This document shows, piece by piece, positions 1-12,030 of a stretch of DNA of 64,000 nt. Positions within the stretch are counted from its first letter, which is position 1; every line of letters starts with the position of its first letter. The notes under the pieces were generated by a model that ran no database searches, was not told the origin of the DNA, and saw only the letters and a program-made list of their open reading frames with translations. The position numbers and the translations under genes were made by a program. Source of the stretch: Climacium dendroides (lineage: Eukaryota > Streptophyta > Bryopsida > Hypnales > Climaciaceae); assembly GCA_950106755.1 (NCBI GenBank), contig OX467091.1:10681538-10745537 (forward strand), given 5' to 3'.

Positions 1-676
1 CAAAGTTACAATCCTCTAGAATTTTATAAACCACCATTTGAATGGCTAAATGAAATGCACAAAAAAACTAATATAACAACAAACTCCTAAACGAGACACA
101 AACCTAAATGATGTACAAAAGCAATTGAAGAATGGCAAGCTCTAATATTGTCTAACTAAATGAAATCCAAAAAAAACACTATTAAAGTGACAATCCCTAA
201 ATGGTATCAGTATACAACCAAGAGTTAAGGAAGACAATAACATGCACATGAATTAAATGAGGTGCACAAACCCCTAAATGGTATACAAATGTGAGCTAAG
301 GCAAGCTCACAAGCGCCTTTGTTAGATGAAATGCAAAGACCCTAAAACTATGGAAAAAACTAAATGGTCTCCAAACCCTAATCACGGGTGGAAGGAATGC
401 ATACGAGGAGCAAGGAGAGCCCACACGTTCGTCTTCTACATCATCTCTCAAGCTACAGGACACAGGCCGAACTCCCCCGCGTCTGGAGTCAATGCAGTAC
501 CTTAGTTTCGACGAATTCGGAGATAGCTTTGAATGGTGCGAGTTGCTAATCGAAGCCAACGCAGTGCCCTTGCTGGCTATACAACCACACGCCTCTAGCA
601 TAAGTTACTCCTTGGCTAACAGAGTAACAAACCCTAATCGGGCTTATTGCGCCCCAAACCCTAATCGTTGTTGGAA
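1..676. repeat. Degenerate short repeats with telo-box-like motifs; no gene
   Basis: The first 300 bases repeat a loose unit built on CCTAAATGGTAT followed by A-rich stretches (near 104, 190, 272 and 352). From about 370 to 670 the motif AACCCTAATC occurs three times, which resembles the plant telo-box. This is downstream of the P450 gene on the opposite strand, so any promoter role would belong to a gene outside the window. The short ORFs here show no recognisable protein. Confidence 0.45.
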
Positions 677-3600
677 CTAGTACAGATGCGGTGCCAGCCT
701 CGGCCTCGCGTAGGCCTGCAACGGCACCGCCTTTGACAGGCTCGCTGCCCCTAACCCTTCCATCGGCACAATCCCTTCCGCAGGCGGCGACCACGTGAAA
801 GCATGCAACAGATTCGCCACTGCACTCTGCACCATCAAGCTCGCCACCGGCAATCCCGCACAGATCCTCCTTCCACTTCCGAATGGCAGCAGCTCGAAGT
901 GCTGCCCCTGGTAATCCATCCCTGCGTTACATCCCCCAGGAAGAAACCTTTCGGGAGAGAAGGTGTTGGGATCCGGGAAGATGCTTGCTAAGCGTCCTAA
1001 GCCATAGACGTTGACGAAGACGCTCGTGCCGGCTTGGATGTCGTAGCCGAAGGCCTTGCTGGTTTTGATGCACGAGTGGGCGAGGAAAGGGACCGGGGGG
1101 TGCAGGCGCAGAGTCTCCTTGGCGATGGCTTTTACGTAGGGGAGGTGCGGGAGGTCGGATTCTTGGACCATGCGATCGCGGCCGACGACGGCGTCGAGCT
1201 CGGCTTGAGCGCTTTTCATGGACTCGGGGGACATGACGAGCTCGGTCATGGCCCATTCGGAGGAGGCGATGTTGGTCTCCATGCCGGCGGCGTAAATCTC
1301 CTGCAGGTGGAGGGGCATGATGGATAGGGTTACGATTGATGTTATTTCAAGAATGGGAAGGGCAAGAAGCTCACCCGTGAGAAAACCTTGCGCCACTGGC
1401 GAGAGAGGTTTGAATCATAACATACAGGATTAGGTAGACTAATCGAATTAACAGTCGGGAAATGATGGAGTCACTTCATCCGATTAGAGTCGAATTGGAA
1501 GGTTTATCAAACCGGATTGTAGAGTTTAGAGAGAGTTGCCACGATTTCTATCGGCAATGACGAGGACAACAGACTTCCCTGCGAGTTGAAGAAAATGGAC
1601 TGGTCCACTTAAGGTACTGGAAGAGACTCAAATCACGAAGGTGGGGATAATGACCTAATCAACTTCACTACTTAGAAAAGAAGGGATTCACATTAACCGA
1701 TTTCGATCGAAGTTTTAGAAATTCTTCTTCCACCGTGCGCCTCCATGCCTCTGTATATGTCCTAGTTGAAGCAAGTCGACTGGCTCACTCAGTCCAGCAC
1801 TTGAACAGACACGCGAGATGACGAAGGTTCTACTGTGCCTCGTAAAATGCAGCCTAATGCGAAATCGAGTGATTCACTTGAACCGATTTTTATCCAAATT
1901 TTATAAAATTTTCCAGCAGTGCCTCCTTCTGGTGGAAAACCAATGATTATCCAATTGTTGCGGTCTACTCATTGACCCAGAGATCATCTGCTACATGTGT
2001 AGCAGATGAGCTCCAGGAACATCTATTTCTGGGCACCACTTCCTGCATGAGGGTCTAAAGAAACTACGGGGATGATCCTTCCGCAGACCATTTCGTAGTT
2101 CTTCTAAGTTTTTCAACCGACTTCTACGCTTCAACATGCAAGAGTACACCACAACTAAAACAGATGCAATCAAACCGTGAGCATGGGAGGGAAAGCTGAT
2201 CGATCGATTAGAAGAGACTACCAAACTTTTCTACAGAAAGTGCTTTCAAATCCCTCCTCGGACCATTTCGTAGTTCTTTTAAGTTTCTCAACCGACTTCT
2301 ATGGTTCAAACATGTAGAGACCACCACAGGGGCAAGCAAACCTTAAGCATCATGGGAGTGGACGATCGATCGATTTCAATTCAGGGTTAAACGCAGAGTT
2401 CCGAGAGCTTACCCAGAGCATGGTTTTGACGATATCCAGATCAATTTTGTTGTTCTTCACGTCGACTTCATCCAACAACGCATCTAGGTAATCCTTCTCC
2501 CGATTCTCATTTTGCTGATTCTTCCTCTCCTCCAACCTCTCCTTCACGATGATCGACACAAACGCATCCATTCTCCCTCTGAACTCCTTAAACCTCCCTT
2601 GGAGTCCTTGCAGATCCAAGCTTTTGAACGCCGGGATGAAATCTCCGGGGTTGAATGTCCCGATGATGCGATCCAAATCGGCTGTCAAGGTCATGAGGTC
2701 CTTCAGCTTCTCCGAGCTGTTCGTGCTGACCTCGTCGTAGCTCTGGGGCTGCTGGAGGCGCTTGCTCATCACGAGCTGGGAGAAGACGTTGCCGGCGAGA
2801 ACTTCGAGGTGGAACTTGACGTTCACCAGGCCTTCCTTAGGGATGGTGCGAAGCATGTGCGCGAACTCGTCCGCACGGAGCTTCTGAGCGGCCTCCACTT
2901 TCTTGGATGTTGTAAACTGCATCTGGAAAATCTTGCGGAGGTGCTTTGAGTGGGGAGTTACGTCCGAGAAAGTCACATCTGCAGGGGGGCACGGAACCAC
3001 ACTCTCAAACTTCCAGATCTTCTTTGGGTTTTATTAGTAGTTGGAACACTTGATGCTTAAGTGCAGCAAGAAATTCGGGATGTTCGTGTGAAGGAATGAG
3101 CAGAATTTTTTTTTAACACTGTTTTTTAGATTTGCGACTGAATCGTCACAATTGAATTCGACGCTGTTTGAGATTTGTAATTGAATCGTCAATGTTTGCA
3201 GCAATGTTTCAGATTTAGGACTGAATCACCAAGAAGAGGTTTGCCACACTTATTCATTGCATTGGTCATTGATCAATTGATTCACCCTCAGTGTCTTTAC
3301 TAATTATACCCACCCACCCTCCCACCCCTCTCCTCTTTCAAATCGATGAATTGAAGAATATAACCCTAGTGAATCCCAAAGATTGAAGGAGAAGTTTTAA
3401 GTAGGCCTTGCGTCAAGCACGGAAACTTAATTAACTATTTTATTGCGGATTGTTCCATCCCACAAAGACCACGCACGCACCAAGCTTGTTAATTTGCTTA
3501 CCGTGGGGAAGAAGGATTTGCGGCGCTTGTGTTTTCGACCTGGAGCAGAAATTCGCATCCTGCGTCTTAATAAACTCCATAGCCGTCTCCGGCGAGGTCG

Positions 3601-3838
3601 CCACGATGACGAGCTTCTGCCCGAACCACACTGACATCAGAGGTCCATACTGCTCCGCCAGTTTCGCCAGGCTCCTGTGCGGGTACGCCCCGATCAAGTG
3701 CAAGGAGCCCACGAGCGGCCAAGCGAACGGCCCGGGCGGAAGGTTTTTCGGCGTTGTCAGGAATCTCATGACCAAGTAGACGGCCAGGACTGCAACCACC
3801 GAGCCCTGCAAAGCGTATAGACACCCCCACACACCCAA
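677..3838 (-). CDS. Cytochrome P450 monooxygenase (CYP71-clan type), 3 exons
   Basis: Three exons on the minus strand, 3838-3502, 2978-2413 and 1300-677, join in frame through GT-AG introns of 523 and 1112 bp to give 508 residues, the usual length for a plant microsomal P450. Residues about 5-27 form a hydrophobic membrane anchor, followed by the proline hinge LPPGP (33-37). The I-helix reads AAGMETN (305-311), the K-helix ExxR is E363-R366, the PERF motif is SPERF (416-420), and the haem loop is FGSGRRICAG with the thiolate Cys at 448. These place it in the A-type plant P450s, ER-bound enzymes that oxidise small molecules with electrons from a P450 reductase. The substrate cannot be told from sequence. 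The I-helix has Met-Glu-Thr-Asn where Thr-Asp-Thr-Thr/Ser is usual; the acidic residue and Thr310 are kept. No frame break is seen, so the gene looks intact. Confidence 0.9.
2085..2375. repeat. Tandem duplication inside P450 intron 2
   Basis: Two diverged copies of about 150 bp lie head to tail. Each contains GACCATTTCGTAGTTCTT, a CTCAACCGACTTCTA-like stretch, an ACATG(C/T)A(A/G)AGA segment and a GATCGATCGATT end (about 2088-2212 and 2259-2378). Both lie within the intron and do not touch the splice sites. An older, weaker similarity links 1690-1760 with 1868-1940 in the same intron. Confidence 0.6.
3119..3232. repeat. Three short tandem repeats in P450 intron 1
   Basis: A unit reading roughly TGTTT-AGATTTG-GACTGAATCGTCA occurs three times with about 40-bp spacing. 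It lies inside the first intron of the P450 gene. Confidence 0.5.
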
Positions 3839-5074
3839 TTTAAATTTCAGTCTATCATTCTCATCTATGAACTTTCAAAATCGTCTGTGAAGTCCTTAAC
3901 TACAGCAAACATTCTAATCTAGCATGGAAACTTTAGCGCCAGGCATACATAACGAACATCCACTGGTATGCATCATATTCTTGTCATAATCATCCAGACT
4001 CAACAATGTCTGACTCCACGATTCTGAGAGATTCAAAGAAGGGTTTTGTGCTGTAGAGAGTTCACGTACAGAGACAACTTCGACCAAACCAGAAGACTCC
4101 ATGGTTTCCGAGAATGTACTAGCTAGCGAGCTGACTCCCAGATCAGAGACTCTGATTACAGGGATTTGGAAGCAAGAGTGCACACTAGCCGCGATGGTGG
4201 AAGACAAGGACTGACTGGCTGTTTTATGCTGACATTGCAAAAGGAAACATTGCCCTCCGTTGTTGTGGCAAGCTAGTGAGAGTCGTACACGTCATCTTGG
4301 AGGTGATTTGACGGCGAAAGGGGCCTTGACCTTGGAAGTGTACTCAAGCTGGAAGCTGCTAATTGTTAAAAAGAGTCGCCCTGCTGTGGTTTGACCTCTT
4401 TCAACGCTTGAATAATAGGTGAGCAGCTATTCCAACGCTTTGTTCTCGTTTGAGAACCACTCATGTCGATCCGGGTGTTCCAAGGTCAATTATTTTTTCC
4501 AGATGGGCATTGGTTGTGGATTCCAATTGTGGATTCCATGTGAGGCCTTGCAATTTTGCGTATACGAAGTTATGCTTTCTTTTATGAAATCAAAGGTCGC
4601 TCTGCACCCTGACCAAGGTACTGTACTCTTGATAATCTGTCTGCAAACAGTTAGGTACACGCACCTATAATTCTCACTAATCACAACTGAGCAGAATTAC
4701 TAATAAAGATATGTCCCCACTTGGCGTTTGGTAACATCGGTTCTTAAAAGATAATACTCTGCACAAAGATCAGCATGCCTGTATTTTATGGAGACGCATT
4801 TATTGTGTTGGTTCAGTGAAAATGGATTCTAAAGAATTTATCCAGCATTCAAATATGAAACCATAACATTCAACGACCTTCACAGAAATTACCTTCTCCT
4901 CTCCAGAGTCCTCATCCATCCATCTTTGCAAAATGAAGAATATTTCAATATCAATGTCCTTTGACCATCTTCCACAAAAGAAATTGATGACATAGTGAAG
5001 GGATTGCTTCCCAAACATTTGTGGGTTGTAGGGAGGGGATGTCATTTTTTATATTGAAATCAATTGACCACCAT
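3839..5074. other. Upstream region of the P450 gene; no gene recognised
   Basis: This is the 5' flank of the minus-strand P450. Two minus-strand ORFs (3914-4240, 108 codons; 4800-5045, 81 codons) have no recognisable domain and no partner exons. I could not identify a convincing TATA box. Confidence 0.4.
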
Positions 5075-5605
5075 GAAACTTCAAAGGTTACGGGATAATT
5101 TGAAAATGAGAGCTTCACCGCTCATTGTAAAAACGTAGGAATTATATTTGAAGTAGAATTTCAAACCTCATGTAGGCATAAAATTATCAATTTTTTCAGA
5201 AAACCTTGAATTAATAGAAGTTGATAAATCAAATTAACTTCCATCTCCAAAAATTTGTTTGTAGTTTTGAATCTCCAATCAAAAGTTATGATCAAATTTG
5301 TAAGCAAGGTTGAAAGGGACATTTTCTTGGACATTTTCAAACATCCTCTTTGATTTTTGTGCATAACTTTTGATTAGAGGATCAAAATTACAAAATAATT
5401 TTTGGAGATGGAAGTTAACTCGATTTATCAACTTCTATTAGTTAAAGGTTTTTTGAAAAATATTATTCTACTATGCCTAAATGAGGTTTGAAAATTCTAC
5501 TTCAAACATAATTTTTGCTTTTGCTTTTGCTTTTGACTTAACTATGAGCGATTGAGGTTTTCCTAATTCTCATTCAAATATCCCACATGGTTTGTTTTAC
5601 TTACT
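5075..5605. mobile_element. Foldback (long terminal inverted repeat) element, copy 1
   Basis: The two halves are imperfect inverted copies of each other. The left arm (about 5090-5300) carries a GAAGTAGAATTTCAAACCTCAT stretch, then a TAGAAGTTGATAAATCAAATTAACTTCCATCTCC-like stretch; the right arm (about 5355-5600) is its reverse complement. A central loop of about 60-75 bases contains GGACATTTTCTTGGACATTTTC. The element has no coding capacity and could fold into a stem of about 200 bp. The same arms and loop recur at 39470-39985, so this is a family rather than a chance palindrome. Exact ends and target duplication are not clear. Confidence 0.65.
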
Positions 5606-8128
5606 ACCACCCCATATGTAGATAAAAAGCTTGTATTCATCCCGAAGTTCAGTTTTTGAGTGTGTCTCTTCAATTCAAGCCGCAGTGCTCTTTGGAAGAA
5701 AGCCAGTACTCTTTCCTAATCGCCCATCCGAGGTCCCTTTAACTAATACCAGTGTGCACTTCCTTAAATCCACATTTTCAGGAGATTCAGAAACTTTAAT
5801 TACAAGTGATTTTGGCAGTGGTGGACCAGAGTTTGCAGATGATTTAATAGTCTTCGTACTGCTCTTAACTCAATGCCACATCACGCGTCACGTTGGTTTG
5901 GTGAATACCAAGCAACGCAGGTGCGAATGAGCTGTAAATTCTTCACGTAATACTGCTGCCTAAGAACCCTGCTAAGACCAAGTGTGGATGTACCTTAATA
6001 AACATAAAGTATTTTGATGGATTTCTATTGGCAACTGAAACACAATTTCAAAGCACTTTTGCATGCATTTTTTGGACTAACACATGAATTAAGTTGTGAA
6101 TTTTCAAAGTTTTGTCTCTAAGTGTATCAAAAACCAACATTAGACTCTCATTGACTCTCATGTTTTGATCGTATACCCTTTGTGTAATCAATATCTAAAT
6201 TTTTGTGATGCTTTTGGTCCAAATGTAGGTGTTACATTTGTGATTTTGGGTCCAAATGTAGGTGTTACATTTCGGGCAGTGTTGATTGTGGGTACACATA
6301 CCATACTTAAGCTTAATCTTTCTCACTGAATGAAGTGCAGCTACAGAAAAAAGATTGAGATTATTATATTGGTGAAAATGGCAAAGAAATTTACTCTTTC
6401 CCAGTCACGGTCAAGAACCTCAGATCCACACTAGACAGTTCTTAAAAGCTCAAAACGCTGTTTGTCTCCATTTTTAATGAGCGACAGGGGCAGTTGAGTT
6501 TTTTTGTTTGTGTCTGGGTGAGTGAGATAGTTGACGGAGTCAGAGTAAGATTGTAATTGCAACTATTCTGAAGAGAATGTTAAGAATTGGAGGGGGCAGT
6601 GATATGAACTTATTCGGTGGACCTGTGACTCATGTGCAACTTCAGAGTCCAGCGTGCCCAACACGACTGGTTGTTGACCTGACGAGATGCCAGATTCATG
6701 TGGTCCAATTTTGCAGATGCACGGGGATATACTTGAGCTAACCATGAAGGATATTTTGCAATTGCATTAGCTAGTTTCATATGGACAAAAATTCAATACT
6801 AAGATACACTAGCAAAAGCTAAGTGAGGGCCTTCAATGGATTAGTCCAATTCAAAATTCTCCGTCCAATTCAAATTCAAATTCAAAACTGATTCACTAAG
6901 AGTCCGCAAAATATGACTCACCAAGGGGTTGGTGCAAAATTCTTCTTTTCACTGAAGGAAAAACTGACTGAAATAAGCTTTGAGGTGTGCAAGCCCTCTC
7001 AAAATCCGGATACCCAACCTGATTGAACCTATGTTTCTCTTTTTCTTAATCTCCTAGTAATCTTTCCAATAATTTCTAAAATATCGATTGAAATCGGTTA
7101 ATGTTTAGTGCTGGGATTAATATTGATTGAGATTGTTCATGCTTGCTTATCACTTGAGATCAATTGTTTTGACAAATTAAGCACAAAATCAGTCATGCAT
7201 GATCTACCTACCACAAGTTCCTCGTGGCCTTTGCAGGAAGAAGAAACTCTAGAGTTTTTTGCCAACCACTTTCAAAAGTGGGGAGCTATTAAAATGGGTT
7301 ATGTCTTGTAGATCAGCACGCGCGTAGTGTACAGCTGAAAATCTGAAGGAGGGACCGGTCAATGTCCTTTTCCTTCCACTCTTCAATTCGTTATTTTGTG
7401 GTCCAGCCGGCTGAAATGGTCCAACTTGGACATCTCTGTTCTTTGTCAGAGGCATCTTTTCTGCTTTTCAATCAACCACGCCACCATGTGGATGGTGGCA
7501 CGTACAGAATGATGAAAAACTGGCCGGCCCAGGCAACTCCAATCTGAGGGTACGATCGAATCGGAAGAATAATCATGTTATATATGCACTCATAGCTTGT
7601 TTGTTTTAGCTTTGGGACAAGTTCGATTCCTAAGAAACTACTTATAAAGATTCTTACAAGTGAAACGTTGCCAATGATCGAGCGGTTTTTACACTGTGAA
7701 ACTAGTCTTCTACTTACTGGAGAAATTTTCCTGCACAGAATTAATGGACTTCGATTCCTGAGTAATACTTACAGATTCTTATAGAGGTTGAGCGGCTCTT
7801 ACACTGTCAAATCTTCTACTTACTGAATGTCATCTGCAAGTCAGATTGCCATCAGTCACTTGGCCAGGCGACAAAGAAATGGGTTCTTTGACCAGAGAAA
7901 GGACTGTTTTTTAAAAATGCCTCCGTGAACATTTTGCTTTCTGGCGAATTTCCTACATTAAAATTAATACTGAGGACCAGTTTCTTTAGTGCAGTGCAGT
8001 AGATCAGCCTGTTGACCAACCGTTCACCCACCGTTCTCCACAAGCAGAGGGATCGAAGGGTCCAAGTCCCGTGGGGTGGACACTTCACTGTAAATTTTTT
8101 TAAGACGTGTCTGTAAAGGACTGATTTT
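5606..8128. other. Intergenic region with two local tandem duplications
   Basis: A 34-bp direct repeat (GTCCAAATGTAGGTGTTACA) occurs at about 6218 and 6251. A larger, diverged pair at about 7628-7735 and 7752-7830 shares GATTCCT(A/G)AG, ACTTA-AGATTCTTA, GAGCGG(T/C)T-TTACACTGT and TCTTCTACTTACTG. A plus-strand ORF at 5631-5930 (99 codons) and a minus-strand ORF at 7852-8160 (102 codons) have no recognisable domain. Confidence 0.4.
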
Positions 8129-8331
8129 TGTTGTGAACACAAGCCTAAATCAAACCACAAAAACTAGCAACAAGCAAAGTACGCAAGAATAAAATAACTA
8201 TGTATTCAAAAAAATGTTTAAACATAAACAAGGAGAGAGAAGATGAATAGTTCTCTTCTTCCATTGATCTTAAGATCTCCCAAGATTGTTAACAAGCTTT
8301 CGCATTGACTCTTATACCGTAGTTCTCAACA
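8129..8331 (-). repeat. Copia 3' LTR
   Basis: On the minus strand it begins TGTTGAGAAC and ends GTTCACAACA, giving the TG...CA ends of an LTR, and it lies directly next to a polypurine tract. About 155 bp of it (plus strand, from TGTTGTGAACACAAGCC) recurs at 15365-15521. Confidence 0.8.
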
Positions 8332-8346
8332 CAACCCCACCTTTTT
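8332..8346 (-). other. Copia polypurine tract
   Basis: The minus strand reads AAAAAGGTGGGGTTG immediately before the 3' LTR. This is the expected primer site for plus-strand DNA synthesis in copia elements. Confidence 0.7.
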
Positions 8347-9159
8347 TATGTAATGTTTTATGAGATAATTTCCATAATCTTGTCAGATATATGGTTGCTA
8401 CCTCATTAAAATCTTATTTGAGAAAATCTTCATTAAAATCAAGGAGAAAATCATAGATGAAAGAAAAAAAGTACAACACCTATATCAATCCATTCTCATG
8501 GTAAAATCTAGTGAAAAATTATCTATGAAAGGATATCAAAGATTTTTTACAATTTTTATAATAAAAATCTATTGAATTTCTTGCTCCAAAACATTGAATT
8601 GTCACATTCCAATGCCATGAATAAGTCGGCGATGGATACATGTTGAAAGAGCCTTGGTAAAGAGATCGGCAAAATTATTTGTTGATAATATCTTTTTAAT
8701 TTTAAGTGCTCAATTTGTAATCAAGTCATGGCTAAAACTAAAATATTTTGAATCGATATGTTTAGTCCGATCACCTTTAACAAAATTCACTTGCATTTAT
8801 AAAACATAAGCATTGTTGTCTTCATATAAGACAGTTGGAAAATCATCATGTGACAATTCACAGTTTGTTCAAATAAATTTATCAATAAATTTCAACTAGA
8901 TGTATTCACAAAATGCCTTATATAAAACAATAATTTTAGTGTGATTTGATGATGTTATAGTTATTGTTTGTTTTATCGATTTTCAAGATATTGTTGCTCT
9001 ATATTGTAAGAAAATATAGCTGATTTGAGGCTTGAATGTTGTAGAGTTAGATTTATAGTCAACATCAACATATCCAACCAATTTAGAATCTACTGATCTA
9101 GTATAATGTAATCCAAAGTCTTCCATTCTTTTCAAATAACGAAAAAAAATGTTTAATAC

Positions 9160-9564
9160 CATTTCAATGTCTTAGTGTAGGACGGACACTATAACTTGCG
9201 AGGACACTAACTACAAATGCGATATCAAATTTTGTAAATGTAGCCAAATATAAAAATACTCTAACTGCAACAAGGTATGGATATTTTTCTCTAAATGGTT
9301 CCTTCTCTTTCTCACAAGAGTGATAAGAATCATCTTTTTTGTTACTACAATCAATTATAAGTGTAGAGAGTAGATAGGCATTTATCATATTGAATCTTTT
9401 CAAGATGCAGTTAATATAAGTCATTTAGGAAAGAAAAATACTACCATTTTTCATGTAAAGAACTTGTAGGTCATTGCAGAAGGTAGTTTTTTTAAGCAAT
9501 TTCATTTCAAACTCACGAATAAAGAGTTGAATTGCAGCAATACATGTAAATTTGGTGCCCACGA
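9160..9564 (-). pseudogene. Copia RT C-terminal / RNase H relic
   Basis: The minus-strand translation includes GTKFTCIAAIQLFIREFEM, then ILKRFNM, and further on PYLVAVRVFLYLATFTKFDIAF, which is the copia pattern around the RT-RNase H border (EFEMKDLG, PYLSAVGSLLYLA, RPDIAF). The frame is interrupted by a stop near 9425. It resumes the RT that stops at 11388 on the far side of the solo LTR. Confidence 0.75.
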
Positions 9565-11387
9565 TGTCGTGATGGAAATGCCTTTAATACATAAAAATCT
9601 TATTTAATGAGGTGTTTGTTTGGATTTGAATAATTAACCTTTCATATGAAGAAATAAAAGGAAGAAAAAGGTGGGGCATAGTAAGAACCATGATTTATTT
9701 CAATGTTAGGGATTTCTGGAGTTTGTTAACAAATCTTAGGTGTACCACATCTTGTCGCTTGCTAAAGGGGATTAGGGGGCCGATTGGCTATTTATTTCTT
9801 GCTTCCCATAGCAAGTGCCAAGTCGCGAGGCACTTGCAACAGTCAACGGATTCAGTGGGAATCGAACCTAGACCAACAGGATAACCTTCAAAGGACTTTG
9901 ACAACCAACCAAGTTTGTGACTTGGCGATTAACTACAGAGTGTCGAAGATTTTATACCCCCAGCTAGAACTTTAGGACCCTATCTTTAAAAAAAATATTT
10001 CTATCTTTTAATTATTAAGAAAGGTTAAAATTTAGTTTGTTTGACTATGTTGTAGAAAAGGAAAGGTAGAAACTATTTTACCTTTCTTTTATCTTGTTTG
10101 GCTAAATTCATAGCCTTGTGTGCAAGATTAAGTGGGAGTTATGGAGGGATATTGGTTTAGCCAATAGGATTTTAGTGCCTATGTAGCTTTGGCATGAGCT
10201 GATGTGGCCTTTGGAGTTAGATAAAGAGTCGGGGTTGTCTCCCTTCTCCTTCATATTGTGGTTTTGGCTGTAGAAAGAGGGCAGAAGGTTTGGAGAGAGA
10301 GAGATCTTTATATGTATTGTGAATTTGTGAATGAAATTTTGGGATAGTGTTTATCATGTTGTTGTAATTCTAAAAAGTTATTATTCTTTCCATTTGGAGT
10401 TTGGATGTAGAAGTTATGAGTGATGAAGTGAAAGAAGGTTTGCTGCCTTTTAAGAGTAAGGACCAAAACTTCGAGCGCTTGTGAAGTTTTATTTAGAATG
10501 TTTTTAAGTTTGAGATTTTGGTGGGTTCTGTAAAAAAATGTTAGTTTTCTAAAAACTTATATCAAGTTTAATTTGGAATTTTTTATGAAAAAGTTATGAG
10601 TGTAGAAGTATAGAGGTTGAAGATTAGTTACCGATTCTAAAATTTATAGAAGTTTTCAACTTTAAAAAAGCATTGAGAGTGGAGTATCCATGTTTTTTAG
10701 TTGAATTTTGTTAAGGATGTGTATGTTAAAGTTACCTTTCTAAGAGATTATGGCATAAAGGATTTGGAATTCTTACGAGGTTGTTCTATATTTTGAAGTG
10801 GAGACTTAGGCAACTACTTTCAAATTGGAGAGTATAGACTTCATCAATCTACAAGTATCGGTCAGTAGTTTCTTTGAACTTGAAATTTTGAGGGATTGTA
10901 TTATATTTTCTTAGCTTTTTGAAAAACTAAAGCACTCTCAATTTGAAAGTCTGACAACAAATTCAAGAAATTTTTGCAAAGGTTTCGGTTTGTACACATT
11001 TTATACGATTCGTACATGACTTATACGATATCTATATATGGTATGTATGTATATGAAAATTTTAATTTTATACATATTAAACATGTATTGATACTTGTAT
11101 TGTATCATATTTATACATAAATTTACAAATGTATATATATACTCAAACTATATGTATTGTGTAAGTATGAATATACAGTACTCCTATGCTTTGTATACAA
11201 ATCCTTTTATCTTTGTATGCAAAGGTTTATGCCTTGATACTTATTGAGATTCTTAATTATAAGTAATCTGCTTAATATATATTGAGGTGATTTACATTAT
11301 ATTATTCTATACCTTCATATTCTGGACCAATTTAAGTTGCAGCCAAAAACTTCACGTTTTCCCGAAATCTGACCTCTCTACCCGACA
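9565..11387 (+). repeat. Solo Ty3/gypsy LTR inserted in the copia RT
   Basis: It begins TGTCGTGATGGAAATG and ends CTCTCTACCCGACA, matching the two ends of the intact gypsy LTRs at 26856 and 34816 (TGTCGTGCTGG... and CTCTCTACACGACA). Internal similarity includes AGTTATGAGTG...GTGAAAGA-GGT-TGCTGCCTTTT near 10410. The copia RT frame stops on one side and resumes on the other, which fixes the outer borders independently. No internal gypsy sequence remains, so it is a solo LTR. It is 1823 bp against 1707 bp, and diverged. I could not see a target duplication. Confidence 0.8.
9690..9935 (-). repeat. Possible tRNA-derived (SINE-like) segment in the solo LTR
   Basis: The minus strand at 9857-9868 reads GGTTCGATTCCC, a perfect match to the RNA polymerase III B-box consensus. 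It is preceded by GGTTATCCTGTTGGTCTA, as in the variable and T-arm side of a tRNA. A convincing A-box and a 3' tail were not found, so this may be a decayed SINE or chance. Confidence 0.3.
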
Positions 11388-12030
11388 ATAAGGTTTAAAT
11401 CATCAATATATACTACAATGATCACAAATCTATATTTATTTCATTTAATAAAGAGACATGGAAACAAAGAATCATTTATAAAGTCATGTTGAATAAGATA
11501 ATTCCATAGTCATTGGTACTACATGAGTCTAGATTGTTTAAAACTATATAATGCTCATTGTAATTTAACACCACGATGTTTTTCGAGAATAGGTGCAGTT
11601 TGATTAGTAGTTTCAAGACTAGATGGGTTTTCATATAAATGATAGTATGAAGTGAACCGTATAAGTAAGCAATAACTACATTCATTAGAAGCATCTCAAG
11701 AATGGTGTGCACTACTATACTAATAAGATATTGAAAAGTAATAAAATTCATAATTGGTGAATATGTAGAATCATAATCAATGCCAAATTTTTGTATAAAA
11801 CCTTGAGCAATAAAAGAGACCTTAGAATGATTAATTTGACCTTTTTCATCAAGTTTGCATATAAATACCAGTTTGTATTCAAGTAATCAAAAAGTGAGAT
11901 TATTCATAACATATTCAAAAACTTGTCTCTTCTGTAAAGAAACATATGCCTCTTTAATAACAACTTTTCACTTTAACCAATCAGAGCAACGCATTGCTTC
12001 ATCAATGGTATTTGGTTCGAGATCATCTTC
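11388..12030 (-). pseudogene. Copia RT N-terminal relic, ending at YIDD
   Basis: The minus-strand translation shows DEAMRCSDWLKWK, LVFICKLDEKGQI, AQGF-QKFGIDYDSTYSP and LEMLLMNVVIAYLYGSL-TIIYMK, followed near 11391-11412 by VVYIDDLNLI. These are the successive copia RT motifs (EAM..W..A, K..G...R.KARLVA.GF.Q..G.DY, D.TAFL.G.L...IYM, Y.DD). Several frameshifts separate them. The frame ends at the solo LTR border. Confidence 0.8.

Noticed and set aside
927..1327. ORFs of 97-109 codons overlapping P450 exon 3
   Set aside because: Other-frame shadows of the P450 C-terminal exon, which carries the haem-binding motif.
9840..9935. A functional tRNA gene
   Set aside because: Only the B-box and nearby bases fit; no acceptor stem or cloverleaf can be drawn.
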